A stretch of DNA of 64,000 bases from Burkholderia sp. L27(2015) (GTDB taxonomy: Bacteria; Pseudomonadota; Gammaproteobacteria; Burkholderiales; Burkholderiaceae). This document shows, one piece after another, positions 39,664 to 48,010 of the stretch. The stretch is from positions 115,575 through 179,574 of the forward strand of contig NZ_LMUX01000027.1 of the NCBI RefSeq assembly GCF_009765705.1, written 5' to 3'. Position 1 is the first letter of the stretch; every line of letters begins with the position of its first letter. The notes under the pieces are model-generated. The model worked only from the letters and a program-made list of their open reading frames with translations. It was not told the origin of the DNA and did not search any database. The position numbers were made by a program, and so were the translations under genes.

Positions 39664-39683
39664 AACGTTAACGTTAGCGTCAA
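39664..39683 (-). promoter_or_regulatory. Candidate LiuR operator
   Basis: AACGTTAACGTT (39664-39675) is a perfect palindrome and is followed by GCGTCAA, which on the minus strand gives TTGACGCTAACGTTAACGTT. Sites with repeated ACGTT/AACGT elements are what is known for LiuR in proteobacteria. It lies 79 bases before the liuR start and so could autoregulate liuR-liuA. Confidence 0.6.
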
Positions 39684-39797
39684 CCGAAAGAGAATGCAAG
39701 CCCGGAAAACCCGTCACCGTGATTCCTGGGGAATTTTGGCTGGTGGCGGTCGCAGGATAGTATTTTCTCAATAACCGTACTGAGAGTTTCTAAGCCC

Positions 39798-40886
39798 ATG
39801 AATGCACTCGAACATCAGCTCGACTACGTTTTCCAGGACACACTGCCGGCCTCGGGCACGACCTTCGAGGTGGCGCCGGGGATATTTTGGCTACGCATGC
39901 CGCTGCCGTTTGCACTCGACCACATCAATCTGTGGCTGCTGCGCGATCAGGATGAAAACGGTAGTCCGGGTTGGACGATTATCGATTGCGGCATCAGCGA
40001 TGAAACGATCAAGCGGCATTGGGAGGAAATCTTCGAGCAGCATCTGGAAGGGTTGCCGGTGCTAAGGGTTATCTGCACGCACTTTCATCCTGATCACCTG
40101 GGGCTGGCCGATTGGTTGACCCGTGGCGGCGACAAGGCGCGCTGGAATGTGCGCTTATGGATGACGCTGGGCGAATATACGATGGGGCGTGTGCAGGCCG
40201 CAGGCACCGCGCAGGGTTCGAGCGCGGGGGGCGAAGCGGCTGCGCAGCATTTTGCCAGCCACGGCCTGACGGATCCTGAAGGGCTCGCGCAGATTCGCGA
40301 GCGTGCGGGATATTTCACGCGTCTGGTGCCGTCGATGCCGCCGGCGTATCGGCGCTTGCGTGAGGGCAATTTCGTGACCATCGGTGCGCATAGCTGGCAG
40401 GTGATCACGGGCTATGGCCATTCGACCGAGCACTGCGCGTTGTATTGCGAGGAGTTGAAGGTGCTGATTTCGGGCGATATGGTACTGCCGCGTATCTCTA
40501 CCAATATTTCGGTTTTTGATATTGAGCCTGAGTCCAATCCGCTGGCGCTGTATTTGGAATCACTGGAGCGCTATGAGCCGCTGCCGACGGATACGTTGAC
40601 GTTGCCCTCGCATGGCAAGCCGTTTCGTGGGTTGCAGACGAGACTGCAACAATTGCGTGAGCATCATGTGGCCCGCCTGGCTGAGGTGCGCGAGGCTTGT
40701 GCTGTTGCGCCGCAGAGTGCTGCGGATATCGTGCCTGTGATGTTTAAGCGCAAGCTCGATTTGCACCAGATGACGTTCGCGTTGGGCGAGGCGCTGGCGC
40801 ATTTGCATTTGTTTTGGCATGCGGGGGAGTTAAAGCGGACGAAGGGCGAGGACGGGGTGTGGCGGTTCGGTGTGGTTGCGGATTGA
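39798..40886 (+). CDS. MBL-fold hydrolase (LACTB2-like)
   Basis: The 362-residue protein has the zinc site THFHPDHLGLADWL, then GYGHSTEHCALY, SGDMVLPRI and the last His in LPSHGKPF. A C-terminal domain of about 100 residues follows (PVMFKRKLDLHQMTFALGEALAHL), as in LACTB2-type proteins. It is divergent from liuR. Role unknown; thioesterase or endoribonuclease activities occur in relatives. Confidence 0.88.
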   Translation: MNALEHQLDYVFQDTLPASGTTFEVAPGIFWLRMPLPFALDHINLWLLRDQDENGSPGWTIIDCGISDETIKRHWEEIFEQHLEGLPVLRVICTHFHPDHLGLADWLTRGGDKARWNVRLWMTLGEYTMGRVQAAGTAQGSSAGGEAAAQHFASHGLTDPEGLAQIRERAGYFTRLVPSMPPAYRRLREGNFVTIGAHSWQVITGYGHSTEHCALYCEELKVLISGDMVLPRISTNISVFDIEPESNPLALYLESLERYEPLPTDTLTLPSHGKPFRGLQTRLQQLREHHVARLAEVREACAVAPQSAADIVPVMFKRKLDLHQMTFALGEALAHLHLFWHAGELKRTKGEDGVWRFGVVAD

Positions 40887-40914
40887 ATCGTGAATCTTTC
40901 GTGCCGAACGCCCT

Positions 40915-41026
40915 GGTAATCGAGTCTTGTTTCTTCGGCGAGACCGATCTTAAAAGTAAAAAACCTGTAGTTTCATCGGCTCGATCGTTCGGATAGGGCA
41001 CTGCCGTTCTCACGGTAGTCGGTCTC
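40915..41026 (+). repeat. Direct repeat copy A, upstream of the MATE gene
   Basis: This segment resembles 42645-42767 in the same orientation. It shares GGTAATCGAG at the left, a TAAAAA-rich core ending in GTAGTTTC, and GTTCTC...GGTCTC at the right. By eye about three quarters of bases match in the aligned blocks, with an indel in the middle. Confidence 0.65.
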
Positions 41027-41070
41027 TGGCAGCGCCCGGCTGCCTCGGAGGCCTCTCACCTCAGCACCTC

Positions 41071-41099
41071 CTGACGATAACTTCCCCGTGTATCGTCAG
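41071..41099 (+). promoter_or_regulatory. Inverted repeat abutting the MATE start codon
   Basis: CTGACGATA (41071-41079) and TATCGTCAG (41091-41099) are perfect nine-base arms with an 11-base spacer; the second arm ends two bases before the ATG. In RNA this would fold over the ribosome loading site; in DNA it could be an operator. Confidence 0.5.
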
Positions 41100-41101
41100 C
41101 C

Positions 41102-42502
41102 ATGAAAACTCAGATCAAATACCTGGATCATCCAGCGCTTGCGGAAGTGCGGACGCTGTTCGCGCTGGCATGGCCTGTGGTCGGAAATAACCTTGTCGTC
41201 TCGCTGATGAGTTTCACCGATGTGGTGATGGCGGGGCGTCTCAGCGGGGCAGACCTTGCCGCTGTCGCGGTCGGCAGCAATGTTTGGTTGCTGTTCTTCT
41301 TTGCCGCGCGAGGCGTATTGGCCGCGCTGTCGCCAATCATCTCGCAGCATCATGGGGCACGGCGGATCGATCTGATCGGCTCCTACGTGCGTCACGGAGT
41401 AGCGCTCGCTTTGGTGCTCTCGCTAGCGGTGCTGACCACGCTGCATTTCGGCGCGGGCCCTCTGCTCGAAGCGGTAGGTATCGATCCACCGCTGCGCATC
41501 ATGGCAACGGACTTCGTCAAAGCCATTGCTTGGGGTGCGCCGGCATTGTGTGTATTCCTGGTGTTCCGTTTTGCGCTGGAAGGCATGGGCTCGACTCGGC
41601 CGATTTTCTTCCTGTCGATCATCGGTTTGCTTTTCAACGTCGCGACCAACTTCGTCTTTGTATACGGTTACCTCGGTGCGCCCGCAATGGGAGGGGTTGG
41701 TTGCGGTGTCGCCAGCGCTCTGTCGATGTGGCTGATTCTCTTGATCACAGTCGCTTACGTACTTCGCTCGAGATGGTTGGACGTTCTGCGTAACGTTGTG
41801 CCGGGCCGTGCCACAAGCCGCATTCCATGGGAAATACTGCGATTGGGCGCACCCATCGCGGGAGCTGTCGTCGCCGAGAACGGATTCTTCGTGGCCGCCA
41901 CCCTGGTCATGGGTAGGATATCGGTGAACGCCGCGGCCGCTCATCAGATTGCCATGAACTACGCTTCTATGATGTTCATGATCCCAATGGCGCTTGCCTC
42001 CGCGTTGGCCGTTCGGGTAGGCGGTGCGGTCGGCGAGGGAAACTTGGTCGAGGCCCGTAAGCGCGGAACGGTAGGAATTTTGGCGTGCGCGGTCGTAATG
42101 ACAATATCCGCGATGGTGCTCCTTACCTTGCGTCGCCAGATCACCGGGCTGTACACGGTCGATCCGGAAATATCCTCGATCGCCGCTTCCCTATTGTTGA
42201 TTGCGGTCGTCTTCCAGATCTCGGACGGCCTGCAGGTAGGCTGCAGCGGCGCCTTGCGTGGGTTCAAGGACACACTGGTGCCATTCGTGATTGCAGTGAC
42301 CGCCTATTGGGTGATCGGCTTTCCGCTGACGTGGTACGCATCGCAACAGATACCCGCAGATCCTGAGCAAGTATGGTGGGGTTTTGTTATCGCGCTGACG
42401 ATCGCGGCGGTGCTTATGATTGCGCGTTTCACCGTATTCACTCAGAGGCTTATACGGACTGGACACGCGCCCATGTCCGCCTTTCCCACGGTTAGTCACT
42501 GA
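41102..42502 (+). CDS. MATE-family multidrug efflux transporter
   Basis: The 466-residue protein has twelve transmembrane segments in two similar halves. The first half begins LAWPVVGNNLVVSLMSFTDVVMAGRLSGADLAAVAVGSNVW and the second LRLGAPIAGAVVAENGFFVAATLVMGRISVNAAAAHQIAMN, the repeated MATE pattern of NorM-type pumps. It expels cationic drugs by Na+ or H+ exchange. No usable ribosome binding site is seen; the region is occupied by an inverted repeat. The gene lies between two copies of a diverged direct repeat. Confidence 0.92.
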   Translation: MKTQIKYLDHPALAEVRTLFALAWPVVGNNLVVSLMSFTDVVMAGRLSGADLAAVAVGSNVWLLFFFAARGVLAALSPIISQHHGARRIDLIGSYVRHGVALALVLSLAVLTTLHFGAGPLLEAVGIDPPLRIMATDFVKAIAWGAPALCVFLVFRFALEGMGSTRPIFFLSIIGLLFNVATNFVFVYGYLGAPAMGGVGCGVASALSMWLILLITVAYVLRSRWLDVLRNVVPGRATSRIPWEILRLGAPIAGAVVAENGFFVAATLVMGRISVNAAAAHQIAMNYASMMFMIPMALASALAVRVGGAVGEGNLVEARKRGTVGILACAVVMTISAMVLLTLRRQITGLYTVDPEISSIAASLLLIAVVFQISDGLQVGCSGALRGFKDTLVPFVIAVTAYWVIGFPLTWYASQQIPADPEQVWWGFVIALTIAAVLMIARFTVFTQRLIRTGHAPMSAFPTVSH

Positions 42503-42520
42503 CCCGAAACGGTCCGCTGC

Positions 42521-42590
42521 TCACTCCACCGAAACGCAACCGAAGTGTCGGCTCCGAACGGCTCGATCTGATATCCACTCAAATTCGCAT
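42521..42590 (-). pseudogene. Frameshifted relic of a dppA-type 3' end
   Basis: Read on the minus strand, the sequence gives NLSGYQIEPFGADT, then after a one-base slip FGCVSVE and a stop. The intact DppA-like protein at 51265 ends SGYKVSPFGRQNFDGVSVE. Matching SGY, PFG and terminal VSVE, with shared CGGTCC and CACTCCACCGAAAC bases at the same places, show common descent. Only about 25 codons remain. Confidence 0.7.
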
Positions 42591-42644
42591 GTCTCTACGA
42601 CTACCGCTCACTTCGCATCAAGCCAAGCTCGCATTGAAAGCTCC

Positions 42645-42767
42645 GGTAATCGAGCCTTATTTTCTCTTTAGGATCCGTCTTGAAAATAAAAAGCCGTAGT
42701 TTCTTCGTTCCGCTAGGCGCTTCCATTGTTCCGGCCAGGAGCCATTGTTCTCGCGACAGCCGGTCTC
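42645..42767 (+). repeat. Direct repeat copy B, downstream of the MATE gene
   Basis: Partner of the segment at 40915-41026. The best-conserved parts are GGTAATCGAG at 42645, the AAATAAAAAGCCGTAGTTTC block around 42684-42704, and GTTCTC...GGTCTC at 42747-42767. Confidence 0.65.
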
Positions 42768-42976
42768 ACCCGACCGTCACGAATTGTTTTGAGGGGGGGC
42801 AGTCGATGGTTCTGTGTAATCGGATTCAGTGTGAGATCCGTATCGACCTTCCTGGCTTCATTCTTCATGGTTGCATTTGGGCAAGACCACCAGCGAGCTC
42901 TATACGCCATCCTCATATCGATTGCACTCGTTAGAAGATTCGCAAGCGAGGCCGAAATATATCAAGGAATGAAATC

Positions 42977-43870
42977 GTGTCAATTTCTCCGCTGCCACCT
43001 CTCGCGTCATTGGTGTACTTCGACGCCGCCGCGCGCCACGGTAACTTGTCCAAAGCGGCGACTGAACTGGGCGTGACACCAAGCGCAGTCAGCCGACAGG
43101 TGATGCACCTAGAGGAATTCCTAGGCCGCCCCCTATTCGTGAGAAAAAAAGGTCGAATGGCTATGACCCCCGCTGGACAGCAGTACGCGGAGCAAGTCCA
43201 CGCTCTATTGATCGATTGCGCAGACTTTACCGGCAAGCAAATGAAATCCAACGGTTCGCACAGTCTTACGATCGCTTGCGCGGCAGGGACTTGCACGCTT
43301 TGGTTAGGCCCACGAATACGCCTATTTCAGGCCGCTTATCCGGATATCAAAGTGCGGATTATCGTACACGAGAGCGTTCGAAACCTGTCCACGGCTACGT
43401 TTGACGTCGCGATTTATTATTTCAGGGAGTCCCTGCTTCCCTACCTGGCTGGCGAAAAAATCATAGACGAGAGGGTCCACGCCTACTGTGCTCCGGAATA
43501 TTTGGATGGCGCCAAATTGGCACCTCATATGTTGTTGGACAAAACCTTGCTGGTCGCAGAGGATCAGCAACTGCAATGGATGCAGTGGTGCGACTGGTTC
43601 AAATTATGCGGCGTCTCTACACCAAAATATCAGTATGCGACTATCTCCAACCATTATCCCATACTGGCGCAAATGGCGACGCAAGGCCAAGGGATCGTAC
43701 TCGGCTGGGAAAAAATGATCGATTCCTTGGTGCATGACGGAAAATTGGTCAAAGCATCGGATGCCTACGCAAGTTACGGCGGGGGCTACTACGTGGTGTG
43801 GCCAACCACTCGGCGACAATGTATGGCCAGCCGGTTATTTAAAGAATGGGTTCAATCGATCCTCACGTAA
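42977..43870 (+). CDS. LysR-family transcriptional regulator (GcvA-like)
   Basis: The 297-residue protein has the N-terminal LysR winged helix (LVYFDAAARHGNLSKAATELGVTPSAVSRQVMHLEEFLGRPLFVRKK) and a periplasmic-binding-like effector domain. The HTH pattern and lengths resemble GcvA-type regulators. The start is GTG with AGGAA seven bases before. It lies upstream of, and on the same strand as, the MHS transporter and may control it. Confidence 0.9.
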   Translation: MSISPLPPLASLVYFDAAARHGNLSKAATELGVTPSAVSRQVMHLEEFLGRPLFVRKKGRMAMTPAGQQYAEQVHALLIDCADFTGKQMKSNGSHSLTIACAAGTCTLWLGPRIRLFQAAYPDIKVRIIVHESVRNLSTATFDVAIYYFRESLLPYLAGEKIIDERVHAYCAPEYLDGAKLAPHMLLDKTLLVAEDQQLQWMQWCDWFKLCGVSTPKYQYATISNHYPILAQMATQGQGIVLGWEKMIDSLVHDGKLVKASDAYASYGGGYYVVWPTTRRQCMASRLFKEWVQSILT

Positions 43871-44307
43871 CCACATGTTGAAGTAGTAGGTCATGGGGCC
43901 GCCCGCCACATACGTCGATCTTGCCACCGGCATCTACTCCTCTCCTTTCCCATAACCCGCGAATGCTGCACAGATCGTCTCAATCCCGTAGACATCATTC
44001 TCAATGCGTTGAATTTTATGAGATCACTATTCTTAAATAGGAGATAGAAAATCCGAGCCGGCAACTGAGGCAGCCGCGCGGGTTTCCGAAATCGCAAAAG
44101 GTGTTGCACATTTTCATTCCACGCGGAGGGCGAACAGAGGTACGCTTGTGCAGGCTCGATGGTCGTGTCCAACGATTAGAAGTCACTCTTGACTTGCGCA
44201 GAAGTATCTTACCAACAGAAAAAATTTCTCAGTAGTTAGTGATTTTATCGTGATAGATAAAATCAGTATATCTAAACGACAAAAGAAAATAGAAAGGAAA
44301 ATTCTCT
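43871..44307. other. 437-bp intergenic region, AT-rich near its 3' end
   Basis: The interval between the LysR and MHS transporter genes becomes AT-rich after about 44010. It contains the inverted repeat at 44241-44264. No supported gene is present. Confidence 0.45.
44241..44264. promoter_or_regulatory. Nine-base inverted repeat upstream of MHS transporter
   Basis: GATTTTATC (44241-44249) and GATAAAATC (44256-44264) are perfect arms separated by GTGATA, 43 bases before the transporter ATG. The position and AT-rich form fit an operator, perhaps for the adjacent LysR protein. Confidence 0.5.
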
Positions 44308-45630
44308 ATGGAAGATACAGTAGGCATTGCGCGAAATTCGAACCGTATTACTGGCACTCACTATCTTCACTTGACTGGAGACACCGCGCTGCGTCGCGTA
44401 ATTGGCGCGGTAATTGTCGGAAATTGCTTCGAATGGTTCGATTACATCGCCTATAGTTTTTTCTCGGTCGTGATCGCAAAGCTATTTTTCCCGACCGAGG
44501 ATCCGGTGATTTCGCTATTACTAACGCTCGGGACGCTCGGTGTAGGTCTTTTCGTGAGACCGCTTGGCGGATTATGGCTCGGCGCCTACGCTGATCGCGT
44601 CGGCCGTAACGCCGCCTTGACGCTTACCATTACGCTGATGACGGTCGGAACCGCATTAATCGCGCTAGCCCCGACCTACGCACAAATCGGCATCGCCGCG
44701 CCTGTGATTATCGTACTCGCTCGACTCCTGCAAGGCTTCGCGGTAGGTGGTGAAATGGGCAGTGCCGCGGCCTTGCTGATTGAGCGTATTCCGCCCAACC
44801 GTCAAAATTACTACACCAGTTGGATACAAGCTGGCGTAGGCATGTCAATTTTGCTCAGCGCTGGCTTCGGCTTCTATCTGACCTCCCAACTCGATCCGTC
44901 AGCTTTGAACAGTTGGGGTTGGCGCATGCCATTTCTGTTGGGCATATTGCTTGGTCCGATAGGACTTTACATTCGGCGGCAGGTTGCAAATCACGTCCAA
45001 GCGGGCAAAAGCTCGAACGCTCGCACGCCGTTGCGTGAGATTTTTCATCTGCATTTAAGATCGACCATAACAGGCATGGGCCTCACGGCGTTGTGGACAA
45101 TTTGTTCCTACGTACTGTTGTTTTATATCCCCACTTATTCGGCCGCGGCTTTGCATCTGCCGATTGTTATTGGGTTCTCTGCCGTGTTGGTCGGCGGACT
45201 GACCGCTTTTTGCCTGACGCCAATCATGGGCTTCTTAGCTGATCGTCACGGGGCGCGCCGGTTCCTTGTCGGAGCTGCTGCGTCGATATTCGCGCTTGCA
45301 TACCCGATGTTCGCTCTCATCAATGTGCATCCAGGAATTGTGACCTTGTTGATGTTCCAGTTGGTCTTTGGTGTCTTGATCGCCTGCTATGAGGGGGCTG
45401 TGTTGGCTGTGCTCGCAAATCTCTTTCCGAATCGAGTTCGTTCAAGCGGAATCGCTGTCTCATACAACGCCGCAGTGATTCTATTTGGTGGTTTTGCAGC
45501 GGTCATTTTGACGTGGCTGATCGCCGTCACGGGAAGTAATTTAGCGCCGGCATTCTATGTAATGGGCGCGGCAGCGATTAGTGCATTGGCCGGAATTTGT
45601 TATCGAAATAGTGAACCCGGCAGCAACTGA
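44308..45630 (+). CDS. MFS transporter, metabolite:H+ symporter (ShiA/ProP-like)
   Basis: The 440-residue protein has twelve predicted transmembrane helices and the MHS-family motifs: VGNCFEWFDYIAYSFF in helix 1, GTLGVGLFVRPLGGLWLGAYADRVGRNAALTLT (motif A), and RLLQGFAVGGEMGSAAALLIE. Members import shikimate, citrate, proline or betaine with protons. The substrate is not apparent. The ribosome binding site GGAAAA is modest. The sequence is lower in GC than the core genes. Confidence 0.9.
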   Translation: MEDTVGIARNSNRITGTHYLHLTGDTALRRVIGAVIVGNCFEWFDYIAYSFFSVVIAKLFFPTEDPVISLLLTLGTLGVGLFVRPLGGLWLGAYADRVGRNAALTLTITLMTVGTALIALAPTYAQIGIAAPVIIVLARLLQGFAVGGEMGSAAALLIERIPPNRQNYYTSWIQAGVGMSILLSAGFGFYLTSQLDPSALNSWGWRMPFLLGILLGPIGLYIRRQVANHVQAGKSSNARTPLREIFHLHLRSTITGMGLTALWTICSYVLLFYIPTYSAAALHLPIVIGFSAVLVGGLTAFCLTPIMGFLADRHGARRFLVGAAASIFALAYPMFALINVHPGIVTLLMFQLVFGVLIACYEGAVLAVLANLFPNRVRSSGIAVSYNAAVILFGGFAAVILTWLIAVTGSNLAPAFYVMGAAAISALAGICYRNSEPGSN

Positions 45631-46015
45631 CGCGCATCGATTTAGCGTGAGAGTTTGACAAAACTTGTACTTAATAAGGAGGATATTCAAGATAACTAAA
45701 TTTTGAGAAGAAAGCAGCTGACGCCGGTGCTACCAACACCGGCGTCAGCCTGACCATCGAAAAACCTGAGAGGCTCTGAATGGCTAGCAATATTATAGCG
45801 CGTGGTAACGTCACCGCGCGCACCTTGTCGAGTTGGCGCACACGAGACGGCATCCCATGTCGTCTCCATCGAACATTCGTAGCGGTGTTTCCAAAATTCC
45901 CGTGCTTCATAAATTGGGGGAATGCGCACTGGATGCTTCAAAATACTACGACGTTTGACCGCGATCAGCGTTGCAGCACCGCGTTCCTCGCGCCTGTCGC
46001 AAGGAGCGCTAGACG
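45631..46015. other. 385-bp intergenic region with strong hairpin
   Basis: The interval separates the MHS transporter from the small-gene/LuxR group. It holds a perfect 13-base inverted repeat at 45717-45749 and, ahead of it, an AAGGAGGA at 45676-45683 that is not followed by an ATG or GTG at a useful distance. On the minus strand there is a TATAAT-like box (about 45794-45799). No supported gene. Confidence 0.5.
45717..45749. repeat. Perfect 13-bp inverted repeat (hairpin)
   Basis: GCTGACGCCGGTG (45717-45729) pairs with CACCGGCGTCAGC (45737-45749) across a seven-base loop. No clear T run follows on either strand, so it is not a standard Rho-independent terminator. Confidence 0.75.
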
Positions 46016-46492
46016 ATGAGCGATCAAGTTAAAAAACTGTCGAGTAACGTGATCTCTGAGCAAGTTACTGGGGATACTCGGCAAGGCGAAGCGTCTCCTG
46101 CTGGCGCGCCTTTAGTCGGTCCTCCGCATCCGCGCCCGCCCATCAATATTGCGTCCCCCAATCATGAAATATGTCTGGAAAAGTTGCATGGTTGGATCGG
46201 TGCGATCCAAATCGAGGGTGTCATCGAACGGGCGGGTCGAGTGCTGTGGGCTAAGGATCTTGGCGTGACCCCTGATTGTTACCGCCTGTACGTACGAAAA
46301 ATCGATGGCTCACTACAGTCGCTCAGCGACTACCGCACCGAACAACAGGCGCTTGATATGGCAGAGCGTCTGATAGAGGTCTGCGCGATGGTAAGCAACC
46401 CAGATTTCTGGCGATGTAATAGGGATTATGAGCGACTGCTCGCGAGCAAGCTTCGACGGCCGCCCGAGCTAGCGGCACCCAAAAATGAATGA
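46016..46492 (+). CDS. Unknown protein, first gene of the LuxR group
   Basis: I do not recognise this 158-residue protein. The first 45 residues are Pro/Ser/Gly-rich and probably disordered; residues 50-150 look folded, with AKDLGVTPDCYRLYVRKIDGSLQSLSDYRTEQQALDMAERLIEVC forming a beta-beta-helix pattern. AAGGAG lies nine bases before the ATG, so it is very likely translated. Its stop overlaps the start of the next gene by eight bases. The pair, just upstream of luxR and the tiny peptide gene, may be part of one transcription unit. No function is proposed. Confidence 0.75.
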   Translation: MSDQVKKLSSNVISEQVTGDTRQGEASPAGAPLVGPPHPRPPINIASPNHEICLEKLHGWIGAIQIEGVIERAGRVLWAKDLGVTPDCYRLYVRKIDGSLQSLSDYRTEQQALDMAERLIEVCAMVSNPDFWRCNRDYERLLASKLRRPPELAAPKNE

Positions 46493-46757
46493 GGTCCTCG
46501 TCTTTGAAGCGGAGTTACTTGTCGCTCGCGAATGTGTCCGCATTAAGTTGATCACTTTCGACACCTGCGTATTTTTGGAGCGCGAGTTAACTCACGCCGA
46601 TGGCACGTCATTCATACATGGTCTACCTATCGGGAGTGAAAATGAATTGAACAGTTTCATTGCGAACGATCCGTATTTCCTTCAATTAGATTTCCGCTAT
46701 AAGGCCCTTCGGGAGAAATATCGAAACCTGATAGCAGCGCGGAAGGAAGCCCCTTAG
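46485..46757 (+). CDS. Unknown 90-residue protein coupled to the preceding gene
   Basis: I do not recognise this protein. The ATG overlaps the stop of the upstream gene by eight bases, which indicates coupled translation. It is rich in acidic and aromatic residues, with an N-terminal beta-rich part (LVFEAELLVARECVRIKLITFDTCVFLE) and a C-terminal basic helix (YKALREKYRNLIAARKE). It is soluble, with no signal or membrane segment. LuxR starts 31 bases after it. Confidence 0.72.
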   Translation: MNEVLVFEAELLVARECVRIKLITFDTCVFLERELTHADGTSFIHGLPIGSENELNSFIANDPYFLQLDFRYKALREKYRNLIAARKEAP

Positions 46758-46788
46758 AGTGCAGAAAGCATAGCGTTCGGAGACGAAA

Positions 46789-47523
46789 GTGTCGGATCAA
46801 TTAAATGAAACAATTCGAACGATAAACAGGTTAGATGAGTGTGTGCATGATGCTCAAGTTAGCAAGCTGATGAAGGATCTACTCCCTGGGTTTGGAGCGG
46901 ACGCGTATATTTTTTCGACCTTTTCTCCGAACTCAGAGGGCCACGCGAGCGCTTACCGTTTTTTGATCGGATGCCGTCCCGAATGGATGCAGGTCTATCA
47001 GCATCGTCATTGGTATAGCAACGACCCATACTTTTACTACGCGCGCTATAACCAGGCGCCTGTTTCTGCGCGGCGCGTCGCTCTTTTCAGTGGAGGCCAA
47101 CGAGAAATGCTCGAAACAGCGCGCAGATACGGTTTGCGAAGCAGCGTTATCGTGCCCGTCCATGCTCGCGCCACGGCACTAATTGGGGTGTTGCAAATTA
47201 GTAATGCTGCCGAGCCAGAACATGGAGGTGAAACGAGGCTAATGCAATATAAGGCTCTCTTTCGAGGCATCGCGGGGTCGTTACTGGACAGCCGGATAGC
47301 ATCACAAGAACGCTTCTTAGTTAAAAGATTCGAACTCAGTGAGACGGAATTGTGGGCTTTACGGAGAGTTTTACGCGGAGAGTCTGCCCGTGAGGTTGCT
47401 TCTCAATTGGGCCGGTCCGTCGCCACTGTGTACGCGCTGTACGCGCGTATCAATGCAAAAATGAGAGTAGGTCGGGTTACGGCTGCTGCAAAGCTAGCCT
47501 TCCAGCAGGGCCTCTTGATTTAG
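46789..47523 (+). CDS. LuxR-type quorum-sensing regulator (solo)
   Basis: The 244-residue protein has the autoinducer-binding domain (about residues 15-165) and a C-terminal LuxR helix-turn-helix (SETELWALRRVLRGESAREVASQLGRSVATVYALYARI). In the ligand domain the conserved Trp, Tyr and Asp-Pro appear in PEWMQVYQHRHWYSNDPYF, and Gly in GLRSSVIVPVHA; the second pocket Trp seems replaced. The start is GTG with GGAG seven bases before. No luxI is present in the window. It lies directly upstream of the tiny peptide and radical SAM genes, so it is the likely regulator of them. Confidence 0.9.
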   Translation: MSDQLNETIRTINRLDECVHDAQVSKLMKDLLPGFGADAYIFSTFSPNSEGHASAYRFLIGCRPEWMQVYQHRHWYSNDPYFYYARYNQAPVSARRVALFSGGQREMLETARRYGLRSSVIVPVHARATALIGVLQISNAAEPEHGGETRLMQYKALFRGIAGSLLDSRIASQERFLVKRFELSETELWALRRVLRGESAREVASQLGRSVATVYALYARINAKMRVGRVTAAAKLAFQQGLLI

Positions 47524-48010
47524 CTTTTCGAGAATTTCTCATAACCAGCGACGGAGGGGGGATCTGAGCATGGTCGTGTAGGTGGATGACACATACGCTT
47601 CGGTGCAATTACGACCCCCGTTATATTAAGACTAGATGCTTGAGCCAACCGGGCCGGTCATATCGTTAGGATAACAAAATATGGTGATGGTGTAAGTAGC
47701 ATTGGATGGGGAAAAAATCAATCGCAATTCGCGAGGGTGTTTTCGAGGCGGAGTGGTTCTAGAATCGAAGACATCAAACGAGTGGACTTGGAGAGGGACG
47801 GTGAAATAAGGGCGTTGGCAAAGCTGTTGTGCGCTGAGCATGGAAGGCATGCTTTTCAATGTGCCTCCTCCGACAGGTTCGTTTGTTCAAAAGATGATTC
47901 GCTCTATCTCGGCAACCATGGGCGCATGAGATGGAACGCTAAAAGAATGCCGGCAACACTTACTGGCATCCACGCAAGGGGGAACCTTGCATCTAAATAT
48001 GGAGCACGTC
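47524..48010. other. 487-bp AT-richer leader before the peptide gene
   Basis: This interval should hold the promoter of the peptide-rSAM unit. I saw no clear lux box. A second tiny frame, 29 codons at 47840-47929 beginning MEGMLFN and ending SISATMGA, has no good ribosome binding site. The plus-strand frame from 47737 to 48036 lacks a good start signal and overlaps the peptide gene; I regard it as fortuitous. Confidence 0.45.

Larger units (their letters stand above)
42503..42976. other. 474-bp intergenic region with gene relic and repeat
   Basis: This interval between the MATE and LysR genes holds the dppA-type 3' relic (42521-42590), the second repeat copy (42645-42767) and a G7 run near 42794. 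The plus-strand ORF from 42726 overlapping the LysR gene has no recognisable similarity and looks fortuitous. Confidence 0.5.

Noticed and set aside
42726..43076. 116-codon frame overlapping the LysR start
   Set aside because: Overlaps the LysR N-terminus in another frame, lacks a binding site and has no similarity; the LysR GTG start has good support.
47524..48010. A lux box for the LuxR protein
   Set aside because: No 18-20 base inverted repeat of the expected form was found; only short chance palindromes such as GAGAATTTCTC.
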